DNA of 64,000 nt from the NCBI GenBank assembly GCA_026724425.1, contig JAIUCV010000023.1:62001-126000 (forward strand), given 5' to 3'. A program made the translations under genes and the position numbers. Shown here piece after piece: positions 47,870 through 62,114 of the stretch (position 1 is its first letter; the number at the start of each line of letters is the position of its first letter). The notes beneath the pieces are model-generated. The model was given only the letters and a program-made list of their open reading frames with translations, was not told the origin of the DNA and searched no databases. Origin of the DNA: Erythrophleum ivorense (Eukaryota > Streptophyta > Magnoliopsida > Fabales > Fabaceae).

Positions 47870-48960
47870 TAGTTGTCCGGCGGGATTTCTAGGGCCAGAG
47901 GAGAGGAAGCTCAGGCTTTTTAGGCAAGAAGCTTACGGTTTTCGGAGAAGAAGCTGGGCAGTTTTTCGACGAAGAAGCTCGCGGGTTTTCGGGCAAAACA
48001 AGAGGAAGCTTAGCGTTTGCAGGCTGACGACGTGAATTGAAAATAAGCCGAGATGTACATTTCTTCCATGTTCCTTCTTCTTTTCGTTTCCATCTCCCCT
48101 GTTCTTAGTCTCTGTTTATGGCGGAGAATAATAGAGGTAGTGATTAGGAATTTTGGGTCAAGAATTTCTGGAATACCGGGGCGTGTGCAATATGAATATG
48201 AGATAATTTTCAAATAAGGACAAAGAGCGTTGAATTATTTATTTATTTTTCTTGGCTTGGAATGTTAAATGTTGATAGATGGCTCATATGGTCATCTGGA
48301 ACGAGCTGCTCCATTGAAGGTATGGATGATTGATTTTATGAATTGTTGTTGAGCTTCATATTGGCGTAGAATTTTTCCGTTCGGTATGCATATAGGATGA
48401 GTTGGAATGAATCAGGGTGATGCTTGAATTTGAGTTTAAAAAAATCTTGTTCCACTTATATTGTTACTGGAATGTGATTTTCTTGGAGATCCTTATCTCT
48501 TATTATAGTCCATCATGATAAATGAATATGGGAGATTGACCGTATTGTTTAATCAGGAATTTGGATTTGAACTGTTTGTAGCTAAATCCTTGAAAATTTG
48601 GCCCGAAGGAAATTTCTGAATATAGTCTGATCTATATTGTTTATGCTTTCGTATGGAGGCCTTGGTTGTCCTTGGTTCATGAAAAGTCAGCTACTGTGAT
48701 TTTTTGCTTCTGGTGTGTATGAGGCCCATCATTTGGGGTCCATGACTTGATGAAAGCAAATTGAAGGGACGCTGTACCAAGAGATGGTTGGAAGGACATC
48801 ACATGGTTTTGTTTTCTTCTTTAATTGGTGCACTGAATTTGAAATGTAAATGTACTTTGAATTGTTTAATTCGTTGGACGCGACACACACCGTAAGAGAT
48901 TATTGTATATTTGCGAATCCTTTGTTCTTTTATTTATTTATTTTTTCTTTCTATTATATT
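47870..48960 (+). other. Gene-like island, possibly first exons of an unrecognised or lost gene
   Basis: Base composition rises sharply at 47870-48050, with AAGCT-containing purine-rich phrases repeated four or five times (for example 47907, 47930, 47950, 47978), as in a 5' leader. A stretch at 48279-48319 lies between an acceptor-like TTGATAG and a donor-like AAG|GTATGG. T-rich intron-like DNA follows. No homology to a known protein was recognised and no long open frame exists. It could be a non-coding RNA gene or a fragment carried by a transposon. Confidence 0.3.
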
Positions 48961-49563
48961 TAGGGCAATCATATGAGGCTCTCTGTCCCCTTAAATATAC
49001 AAGAGTCAAATTGTGTGTGACAAATGCAATAAATTTTTTTTAAAAAATAAAATTTGAATTCTAGTAACCTCCATCAAATTAATTTTGTTTTCAAAATTTA
49101 AGAAAAAAGAAAAAATATTTAAATTTTTTTTTAGAAAACTAAATGAATTTCCTTTCAAAAAATTTGAGAGTTTCAAAGTTAAAAAAAGAGGAAAAATCAA
49201 TCAAAATGATCTTTTCTTAAGAGTTTTTTTTTAAATGATCTTTCAAAACAAAGATTAAATAAATCTTTTTTTTCCTTTTTCTAAAAATCTTCTAAATTCA
49301 AAAATTAGTGATTCAAAAAATAAAATATAAAAATAATTTTGTTTAAAAAATTCAAAATTAAAAAAAATTAAAAATATTTAAAAGTTCAAAAGTAAATTTT
49401 TCTAGAAAAGTTAAATAAATTCCCTTTCATTAAAGATTTTCTAAAATTCCAAAAAAAAGTAGTGTTTCAAAAAGTAAAAATATAAAAATTAGTTTGTTTA
49501 GCTTTTTTTTCTTAAAACTTTTCTCTTTAAAAATCAAGAAAAAAGAAAAAGAAAAATAAAACC

Positions 49564-49599
<36 letters not shown>

Positions 49600-49600
49600 G
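49564..49600. repeat. (ATA)n microsatellite
   Basis: About twelve ATA units in extremely A-rich non-coding DNA. Confidence 0.9.
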
Positions 49601-49700
49601 GAACCAAAAACAAAAGTGATGTGTTGAAGTTCAAAGTCAATTTAAATAATCAAAGCTTATTGTTTTTAAGTTTTAAGTAAACAAATTTTTTAAGAGTGTC

Positions 49701-49750
<50 letters not shown>
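49701..49750. repeat. (ATA)n microsatellite
   Basis: About sixteen ATA units, some 100 bp after a similar run at 49564-49600. The whole stretch 49000-50480 is low-complexity A/T-rich DNA without genes. Confidence 0.9.
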
Positions 49751-49751
<1 letters not shown>

Positions 49752-50482
49752 TGATAATAAAATTAAATAAAATTTCTTTTTCATAAATTTAGGAAGTTTT
49801 TTAAAATTTTATTTTGACAAAATTTGAAATTAAAAATGTGCTTCATAAAAAAATAATAAAAAATATTTTACTTAGACAAAAAAGTGTCATTTACAAAAAT
49901 TCAAAAATAAAAATGAAAAATGAGGAGTAAAAAAATGAAACTAATTCAATTTTTTGCAAATTAAAATACACAAATCAATTTCAAAATTGTTTTATTTGCA
50001 AAACACAAAAGTAATGTTTACTTTCTATTTTTCTTCACAAAAATAAAAAAATCACTAAACACCAAACATAGCTTTTTATCCAATCGAATTATGTGGACTT
50101 TGATATTTTTTTAAGGATATGTAGGGTTTAGGCTCTCTTCGTAGTGAAATTTACCCTTGTAAATAAATATTCTTTTTTTTTCTTAATTTTTTCTTTTCTT
50201 TATATTTGCATATGATTGTTAAGGAAATTAAAATAAGATTAAGGTTATGGTAATTTTACACAATTAACTTAAGGTAATTATTTTTAATAATAAGTGTTGT
50301 GAAATGTCTAACGCTTTCTTCGCTCATAACTAACTTTCAAATCCATTTCTGATTTGCAAATTGTTTTTCTTCGAAAAGATATTTTTTTCAAAATTTTGCC
50401 TTTTTTAAATTAAAATTTTAGTGGCAACTCAGTTTCAATTGGTTTTCTTTTTTGAAAATCAAATTTTTAAAATTTTTCAGCA

Positions 50483-50487
50483 CCTTG
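50483..50487. repeat. 5-bp target-site duplication CCTTG (left)
   Basis: CCTTG lies directly before TGTGACAACC and recurs at 53192-53196. Confidence 0.9.
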
Positions 50488-53191
50488 TGTGACAACCCTA
50501 CCTTCTAAACACTGTAATTATGGTTAAATACAAGATTATTAGTTAATGATCAAGGTTTTAGGTCATTATATTATACCGCATTACGAAAATGTGAGGGAAT
50601 TTGAACCTTGATGTTAGGGTCATCACCATGCCACCTTAACCAAATAAAATGTGCATAAAAGAAATTTTACTACCATAAGAGACTCATAATTCAACCATCT
50701 AATCTCGCAAATCTCGCCGCGGCCAACCTATGTGGCGCCGCGGCGGAAATGCTTCCTGGAACCTCTATTTGACTCCCAGAATTCCCGCCTCGGCGCAATA
50801 TCTTCGCGTGCGCCGAGGCGAGTTTTGCCTCTGTCCAACACCAATTTTAATTTTTCGACTCGCGCCGCGGCGGGAAACACTGCGCCGCGGCGGGTTTTGG
50901 TTCTGTTACCCCCCCTGGGTGAATTTTTCGATTTGCGCCGCGGCGAGGTTCGTTGCGCCGCGGCGCCTTTTCGTTCTGTTTCTCCTTTGGCCGCGGCGAA
51001 GCTTTCTTGGCCGCGGCGTGATTCCCTTCTGTGACCCTTTTACCCGAATTTCGTCCTCTACACTCCAATACTCACCTTAGCAACACTCTAGGTCCATCTA
51101 CCATTGTTTTAAGTGATCATAATGGTGTTTATCTACCCTATTTACCCATCAATCCATCCATTCCCATTGTGACACTCAAATGTCCCTTCCTACTTGTTCC
51201 ACTAACTTATACCAACAAATTCATAAATAAATGACAACAAGAACACATACATTCTCAGCAATTTACATCCCATGCAATTTCATAAAAATTCCATTCAACA
51301 ATAACCTACCTCTAAGGCATCATATGACTACAATCCTCCCATGGTAATCCATATCATAATTCCAGCAAAACCACATATATATATAATGCTATAGGTTCAT
51401 ACATAAATATCCAACTATGATGAGACTTGAATTCTTAGTGATTACATCCCAATCAAACAAAATATAAACGCCTACACTTGGCAATATGATTACATGATGA
51501 TGCTAAGTAACTAATAACAAAATTGCATCTATCCTAATCTACTCAGACCAAGTGTAGCTCCCCACACCCGGCCTTACCTCATGGATGTTCATCCACTTGC
51601 TTACCCTTATCCTTACCCGAGGAACTTTCACCTGAAATATTAATCCCATAAAACGGGGTGAGATATGAATCTCAGTAACCAAAGCAATTCCATCATATAT
51701 TCAGTTTAATTACCATATATGCATACCTCAAAATTAACATCAGAATCATATCCATTATAACAGCAAATGAAACAATTAGGCTATCATGATTACTATCCCA
51801 TACTAGCAATCATATTATCGCATGTTAAAGGCCATTAACACCGGAGAGGCCCGTCCACGGCACCTACTCCTCATTGAGCACAACCGGGGCTCAGTGCATC
51901 TGGGTTTGATCATAACCCGGTGCTTGATCATAGCACATGCACGGGTGGCAGCCGCACCACGGCTCCACCATGGACTCACAAGGTCCAATACAATATAACA
52001 GATAGCCAATCAATTCATTCAACATTTTCAATCAATCATATACAGCATCATATGAAACTAAATCAAATATATACATGGAATTGATATAACCCGGTTACCT
52101 CACTTGTAGCCACTTGCAATAATCACCAATGGTGCAGAATTCCTCCTATAACCATAACATCACATAATTACTACTCTAATTCATCATTAATAATCATAAT
52201 CAGTACCCAAGGAATTTAAAATACTAATGACTACCCAAGGATCATCTACTCAGCCACAACAAGTCCTAATTTCGGATTTAAGTATCATTAACCAGAAAAC
52301 CCAATATTCCACCTAAAATCCTAAGTAAATTCGTACATAATTAATACCCATTTCATAAATTAGCTATGGGGGTCTCAAATTAACCATTAAAGCATTAAAA
52401 TGGAGGGTTTAAACTCACCCAAAGTCAGCCCTAATCCCAACCTACGAATTTCATCAAGAAAATCTCCAAACAATCTCATTTCAGATTTGAGTAAGATGAA
52501 AATGCTCTAAATGAAAAACTAATCGGGTCAAATTAAAGAGAAAGATGAGGGGATTAATTTGTATAACTATTACCTTGGCTAAATCTTGCTCTAGGTGGGA
52601 GAAAATGCCAAATCTTTGCCTCAAACCCTTGCCTCCTCTCAACCTCCGAATTTTGCCTCTTGAATGTTATGTTTCAGCAAGTGAGTAAGTGGGTGGGGTT
52701 TTAGGGTTTAAGTTGGTCAAGTATGGGTCATGGGCTGCTCCAAGATCCATCTCTACTTGGGCTTCAGATTTTTAAGGTTGTTGGGCCAGTTTAGAGGTGT
52801 TGGGCTGCAGAATTTTGTTGGGCCAGTTTTATGTATTTGGGTTGCTGAAGTTTAACTAGGTTTGGGCCAAGTTTGAAGAGCTCAAGAGTGTGGGTCTGCA
52901 CAAGGATTATTGGGCCACTTAGAGGAGTCTATACAAGGTAGATTTTGGGCCTCCATTACACTAAATTATGTTGGGTCTGCACATAATCCATTGGGCCTCC
53001 GTTAGCCTCTTCTCATGATCTATTAATTTAGGCCTAGGTAGAATTTCTATCCCAATTAAATCTCAAACCCATATTAATAATTTATCTCTCTAAAGTCTCC
53101 ACTCACTTAACTTGCCTAATGATCCCATATTAATTACTCTTAATTAATTCTAATCCATGATTAACACCTTAATTAATTATGGGGTGTTACA
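50488..53191 (-). mobile_element. Solo LTR of the chromovirus family, minus strand (2704 bp)
   Basis: It has TG...CA ends (minus-strand start TGTAACACCCC, end GGTTGTCACA) and a perfect CCTTG duplication. It matches the LTR at 5720-8598 along its length. No internal region is present, so it is a solo LTR left by recombination between the two LTRs of one insertion. It keeps many CpG sites that are decayed in the 3' LTR at 5720-8598, so it is younger. Open frames at 50730-51080 come only from its GC-rich array. Confidence 0.93.
50715..51018. repeat. GC-rich paired-dyad array, CCGCGG core (eight copies)
   Basis: CCGCGG occurs eight times in about 300 bp, plus two CGCCTCGGCG/CGCCGAGGCG variants. 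The ten dyads form five pairs; members are about 20-33 bp apart and pairs recur every 60-70 bp. Each dyad is a near-perfect palindrome of type CGCCGCGGCG. In DNA this AT-rich the density is extreme. It lies in the 3' fifth of the LTR. Function is unknown: a protein-binding array or RNA structure is possible. Confidence 0.85.
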
Positions 53192-53196
53192 CCTTG
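53192..53196. repeat. 5-bp target-site duplication CCTTG (right)
   Basis: Perfect copy of 50483-50487 directly after the TTACA end. Confidence 0.9.
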
Positions 53197-54030
53197 CAAT
53201 CACATTATGGGTGTAACAATCATTATTATAAAATGATAAAGTGTGGCAAAAATTTTGGTTTATACTTGACTAGGAAAATTCTAAAACAATCGAAAGAATG
53301 ACCTTTTTTATTGGTTTTTTTGGACTTAATTGTTTAGTTAAGGGTGTTTTGCTTGCATAGTATAATTTTAGTAACAAATAACAATGTAGTATCTAGGGGT
53401 ATTTAATTAATCATCTCAAGCTAATTAGTAGTAATGTTATGAATAAATAGTACCTCTTGGTCAAAGTTTTTACAATAAATCTGGCACAGCATTTAATTCA
53501 TCAACTTGCAATGTTGGCTTCGCTTGTGTATACAGACTTAGCCATGTATATTGTGAAGTCCCTACAAAAATGTATCATAGTCCTTTTGATAGCTAACCCT
53601 ATTTTAGGCTTAATAGTATAACAACCCAATAAATTAGGGATTTGAAATAATTGCAAAATAATTTAAATCAGAAATTAATTTGTAATGCCTATTAAACTTA
53701 GGCGTTTAACTAGTTAAAGCTTAAAATGACAAACATTTAATTAAAGCAAAATAAGTGAAGTTTAAGTAAAAAATTTTTGAAGGCAGAGTTAGACATAAGT
53801 TATGCAATTGCTCATTTAGCTAATACTTTAGACAAGTTAGGTTAAGGGACTTGTGTTCAAATTTAAGGGAAGTCATTTTGGCTTTTTTTTTTTCTTCATT
53901 TACCCCTTTTTTTAACATGCTAAAGGTGCTAGGGTCCAATTTTCAATTTTCAAGATTTGCTCTTAAGGCTTGCATTTTGTCTTATTTATTCATTAATCCT
54001 TTAAGCTTTTTCCTTCTACTTGGAAAAATG
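53197..54030. other. AT-rich non-coding DNA between two LTRs
   Basis: No gene or recognisable element is seen between the solo LTR and the truncated LTR at 54031. Confidence 0.5.
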
Positions 54031-56567
54031 TGTAACATTTGGTTTCTTCGTAAATACATGAAACTCATTAGATATAAAAGGAAGTCCCTTGAACAGAATG
54101 ATTTAAGACCAAATAAAATTAAAAAAAAATTAAAATAATAAAAAATGAGGATTTGAGGTTTGAGTTACCTTGAAACCTAAGCCAAATGAGATAGAAAAGT
54201 TTGTGAAAGAAAGTTGGGGCATTTTTATAATTTTTGAAATTTTGAAAAATTCATAGGGGAGATTTTTAAACAAAAATTTGAGCTTTTTAGAGTTTTCTGA
54301 GGCCTTGAAAACTATAAGAATTCTTATAACAGTTAAAACCTCTTCGATGAACAATTTCAGTTATCAATTGACTGAAATTTTGACTAAATGGTTTGGAATA
54401 GTTTTAAACTCAATTTTGGTGAAACCAAATGCATTTTATAAGTTAGAAGATCTACATTTTATGATAGAAAAGACAGTTTCCAAAAATGAGTTGAAATGAA
54501 GCCAAACAGAGAAACCATTCTTTAGGGACTAAAATAAAAAGTTGAAAAAGTGTGTTAACTTTACCTTTTTGACTTTTTAAATGTCTAGCCACTTGCTCCA
54601 ACCCTTAACCATGATTTTGCTTGTATGAATAGAGCTAAGAGAGAGCATCAAGGATGCATAAAAGGAGGGGGAAAGAAGAAGAAGAAGAAGAAAAACCAAG
54701 AAAAAGGTAAAAATCTAAGACTATCTCATGCTTCTTCCTTCCTTAGCCATGTCCTTCCCTTTCTCCTTTCTTTTTCCATGATTTTGCTAAAATAATTGAG
54801 GTTGAAACATGACTGATTGATTAGGAAGAGGAGAGGAATTGAAAGGAAGTATAGAAGCCTAGAAAGTGCTCTTGAAGAAGCTTAAAACCAAGGTAAGATA
54901 CAGGGCCTTCTTTTGCTTCTTGTTGGTTGTTTTCTTCGTGGCAATTTCATCTAGAATTTAACCCATTGAGGAGAGAATTAATTCAAGTCTTAGCATGATA
55001 GAAATGAGGAATTTAGAGCAAAAGAAATAGGAATTTCCAATTGAACGCAAAAGAGAAGCAAGAAAATGCAAGTTGTGCTACCTAGAGAGTTTGAGTTGCA
55101 AAAGCAAATATGAAACTTTCTAAGGGTCACATAGCCTATCTAGGATTATGTATGAGTTCTTAAGACATTTAGAAAGCTTCACAAGTGGCTAATTGCACAG
55201 GAAAACAAACAAAGCTTCTTAAACTAAAAAATGCTCCATGTCTCGGCCTAGACCACTTAAAGCATTTAGATAGTGTTTTAAATTGTTCCAAGGCTAGAAT
55301 GGGATTAGATATAATAGAAGAACATCAATATAAGCCTTGAAAAAAATTTAGAAGCCTTGGTTTGTGAGATGGAAGTGTAGGCTCCATAATAAGATATAAA
55401 AAAGCACTTTATAGCTAGGCTCTTTAAAATGAATTTGTGATGATTCTAAGGAGTCTAAATAAAGTCAAGATACTTGAATTAAGTGAGAAATGAGAGCTAA
55501 GATCATGAAATCCAAAGGTTGCTTCATTGTGTCTTGAATGGATCCATAATGAGGTTATATGAGGAAGTAGCATAGTATAGAGCTTGTGAGAATCTAAAGC
55601 TTGTTCCAATAACTTAAATGTGCCTTATTTGATAAGTCTAGACCAAGAGAATCAAGTACCACCTAATTCCATAAGCTTGGCAAAAAAGGGGAAGCCAAAT
55701 TCAAGGAAAAAGTATGTGACATTAGATTCAAGATAGCTCTCTAACCTTTCTCTCATGTATTCCTTATATGTTTATTTATCTTTGAGTACTTGTATGAATG
55801 TTTGAGCTATGAGAAATATTGTTAGCTGTTGCTTACTTGCTATAGTATCATTATGTATCTTGAATTGAGTTTATGAATGTGTTTTACCTTAAAAGGATAT
55901 GATGAAGCTAAAAGTTCCTTAGCAAAAGTAAGGATGAGCCAAAAGTCCTTAAGATTAAGTGAGACAAAGCCAAAAGTCTTAAAAAGAGTAAGGTTTTATC
56001 TAAAGTCCGTTGAAAATATGCAAGCCAAATCCAAAAGTCTCAAGAAAAATAAGTGAAACTAGGCCAATGCCTTTGAGAGCCTATGTATATGATGTATGAA
56101 TTTCTTGGACATGAAAAATACTTTATGTATATTCACTAGTAGCTTATATGTCATACATGTATTCTTTGACATATTTTAGCATACATTGTATATGTTTGAA
56201 AGGATAAAGAGGTATTGAAATTTTTTAAATCTCACTCTTCCCCTCCATATGCCTAATTATGCCTAGGTGAATCAAGAGGATTCAAGAATGGAGGCCAAAG
56301 GTCTTGAAGTATGGCACTTTGACCAAAGAGTAGAGAAATAGATGTGTTAATAGCATATTGATGTCAAGAATTATATTCATATGATGTATATAAGATGTGA
56401 CCATTTGAACAAGTTTAAATGTATATAATTATGATGTATGTATCAATCTTAAAGCTAAATATACGTAAATGTAAGTTTTTGCCACCCATGAACCTATGTA
56501 TGCATGTGTATAAATGTGAGTGATATGGTGAGATTAAGCTCCATGATAATTTGGATATGAGCATCAT
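54031..56567 (+). repeat. 3'-truncated LTR of the 9708-15229 family
   Basis: It starts TGTAACATTT and aligns with 9708-10350 and then 11906 to about 14080 of the nested element. It lacks the final 1.1 kb or so of the LTR. It stops at the exact base where duplication unit 2 begins, so truncation and duplication breakpoint coincide. It contains no pol fragment, which shows that the fragment at 10351-11905 is not a normal part of this LTR. Confidence 0.8.
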
Positions 56568-57489
56568 ATTAGACATAACAATCAACTCCCACGGTCAAAC
56601 CAAAATATGAGCATTAATCAATTATAATTGAATATATATATATATATATATAGGTGGATAGTGCAAGCATGAGATGTCTTGTTTTATGCTCGAGTTTTCT
56701 TCTTTTCCATTCTTGTTTGGTGCAAGCTATGTGACAGTGTCCCCTCCATCTTATTCCCACCTAATACATATATTATATATGGCATTTGACTCCTACAATA
56801 ATTTTAGAACTTCGAGCACTGACCAAATACCAATTGAATATACATATGTGGGTGGACGGTGTAAGCATAAAGTGGCAAGGAGGTTTGTTTAATTTAATTC
56901 TTCCTACTTCATTTCTTGTTCGGTTTGCTAGGTGGCAACATAATTATATGTATCCCTTCCACTTAATTAAGGTGTATTTAATGGACAATCTAAGGACTCA
57001 CAGCTAGCAAAGTACCTACATGTTTATAGGCATCCAAGTTGATCATAGTCACACACATACGGTGCACTCCATCAAGTGGTGCCTAGAATTTAATTACTCT
57101 ATTTCCCTTTTACGTAGGCTCTCCCCTCACCATGCATGATAGATGTCTCCCTCTTAGGTCATATAAGCTATCTTCCATTTCATGCAACTCCTTATTAATA
57201 CCCACGGCCAAATGGAGCACTATACCTTGACCAGATAACTAGTGTGTCTTTGTGAGTGAGTGGAGTGTCAAGGTGACTTCTTAATTAACATAGGGTAGTT
57301 TTCTAATACTTATTTAAGATAGTTCCTTGCTATTCTTCTTTTATTATTTTGTTTATGTTAATAGTTACAGAAAATTTAGAATGTGACAAAGTATATACAA
57401 ATTTTGGTTGTAACTTGGGAACATAACTATAGCATATAGGCTGTTAAAAAAGAGTAGTTTTAACATTAAATTTTAAAATTATTCAAACA

Positions 57490-60345
<2,856 letters not shown>

Positions 60346-60626
60346 ATTGTTTAATTATTAAACTAGTTCCTTCCCTTGCAAGATGCAGGAAAAGTTTAAA
60401 AAATACTTGTGGGCTTCAAAAAAAAAAAAGAATAAATAGTAAATATATGGATATACATTGTTTATATACGAATATCAACAGTGTCTTGATATGCAACCCA
60501 TAAAAGTCATATTGTTCATAAGTTGAAATTGCATTATTCATAATTAAGTTGCAGTTCACATAGATTTTTATATAATATATTGATTACATGAAAAACTGAT
60601 TTTGTTTACAAACTTAATTTTTGGGG

Positions 60627-60955
60627 TAACTGCATAAGTTGTATACATCGAAAAATGTGATCTTCGTGGCATTAGAATAGTGTTATTAAAAACTATGATG
60701 AGAAGGCATTGTGGCTAATTTCCTGTTTAGCAAAGCCTTCTATAGTTTGAAGATAATGCTAAGAGATATTTTTCCACGACTTCCTCGCCATCGATCGCTC
60801 AAAAAGATATTCGGGCATCAGCATGTCTGTGTTCTACACAAATCAATGAAGCAGGTGTCTTGGGACCTTTTATTATCCAAGCCAGCTTTTTATGTGCCCT
60901 TCAATCATATTTCAATTTATCAATCAAGAAATAGTTTCAGGCAGATAAGAATTGA
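60627..60955 (+). pseudogene. Relic last exon of a MIK2-like receptor kinase (unit 2)
   Basis: Near-identical partner of 38283-38600, with the same internal deletions. It was therefore already a relic before the segment was duplicated. The splice-acceptor AG is further damaged here (GCAT instead of GCAG). An open frame at 60711-60992 covers the kinase C-terminal tail (LPRHRSLKKIFGH, then SMKQVSWDLLLSKPAFYVPF), but its beginning is out of context, so it is not a gene. Confidence 0.75.
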
Positions 60956-60979
60956 GACAACTGTTTGTAACTTCAATTC

Positions 60980-61728
60980 GAGTAATAACTGATGCAAATT
61001 AATACTCACTTTTATGAAGGGTGGAATTTTCTTTTTCATTCTTATTTCCGTAATGGCATTTGATCTTCTTTATTTATCATAAGGTAAACCAAAGAATATA
61101 TGTATTTTAAAAACTTCAATCGTTGACATGTCATTTAGAACATCTGAGTCATGAAATCTACAAGTTACTAATGTAAAAACCCAAAATTAGAGTTAAGCGA
61201 AATAAATGAAAAAGGGAGGATTTGATAATAAATATCATAACCCAAGGAGGCAGAGCACTCTGTTCTTATTTGCATTTTTAAGTTTATAAAAGTGTACATC
61301 ATATTTACAGTGCTACGATATTTAACAAGATCCATGATTGAATATATTTATATTTTTCGTTGACAATTCTTAATTATGCAGATTTACGCAATTTGTATTA
61401 AAATGAAAGTCAGTAACTAACATAATTTTATTTTAAAAGAATACATTTTTTTAATAGTGACTTTAACACTAATGTGCAAATTCTGTGAGTGTTATGCACG
61501 AAAATTTAGAAAAAAAAATTTAACTAGCTAGTTTTTATTATATTATACACTTTTGAAAGGAAGATTATACCAATATAATTATTAGCCCTATCACTGCAAT
61601 AGACACTCAAGTTTGGCACCAGTTTCATGGATGTGAAATTTTCACCTTGTCCCTTTCTATCTGTATTTGATCACGCGTTAATATAATTTTCATTTAGCCC
61701 AACGCCACTGGAGCTATTCAGTAACACT
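60980..61728. other. Distal promoter region of receptor kinase copy 2
   Basis: Conserved with 38640-39373 apart from single-base changes. No gene is seen. Confidence 0.6.
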
Positions 61729-61741
61729 TTGACCAAGTCAA
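61729..61741. promoter_or_regulatory. Inverted W-box pair upstream of receptor kinase copy 2
   Basis: TTGAC-CAA-GTCAA, identical to 39374-39386, 374 bp before the ATG. Conservation while neighbouring bases differ is mild support for function. Confidence 0.5.
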
Positions 61742-62067
61742 TATTAATAATGGACTTAGCATAGATGGATTTTTTCAGTGCCCCATCTCAGAAAAATGTG
61801 AAACAAATAAGAAAAATAAAACAACAGTAATTTTATACTTGAACTGACGATAGTCAAGTCACATTCTTATGCCCATCTTAGACGTTAATGAGTAATTAGT
61901 TACATGTATATTTCCTAGTCATCAAAAGTGACATCAATCATTTTCCATGTCAATTCGTCATTGAGAGGCCATGCTATCGACCATTCCGCTCCATGAATGT
62001 TAAATAATTGGTGTATTTCTTTGACTAACAACTTGTTGGAAACGGCATAATGTAGCCAACCTTTGGC

Positions 62068-62073
62068 TATAAA
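62068..62073 (+). promoter_or_regulatory. Putative TATA box of receptor kinase copy 2
   Basis: TATAAA in the context GGCTATAAAGTC lies 42-47 bp before the ATG at 62115. A start about 30 bp downstream would leave only a very short leader. The same stretch is missing from copy 1. An out-of-frame ATG at 62105 precedes the gene's ATG. Function is inferred from sequence alone. Confidence 0.4.
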
Positions 62074-62114
62074 GTCTGTGAGTTAACACTCATTCATTGC
62101 GAAAATGAAATCCA

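Noticed and set aside
49564..49750. Regular trinucleotide pattern that at first looked like a repeat array with spacers
   Set aside because: It is two ordinary (ATA)n microsatellites in low-complexity DNA; no spacer or unit structure as in a CRISPR array exists, and the DNA is from a plant nucleus.
50730..51080. Overlapping Arg/Ala-rich open frames on both strands
   Set aside because: Their composition comes wholly from the CCGCGG dyad array in the solo LTR, and frames are open in several phases at once.
60711..60992. 93-codon frame resembling a kinase C-terminus
   Set aside because: It is the end of a relic exon with lost upstream sequence and a damaged splice site; the same relic in unit 1 is not open, so I treat it as a pseudogene.
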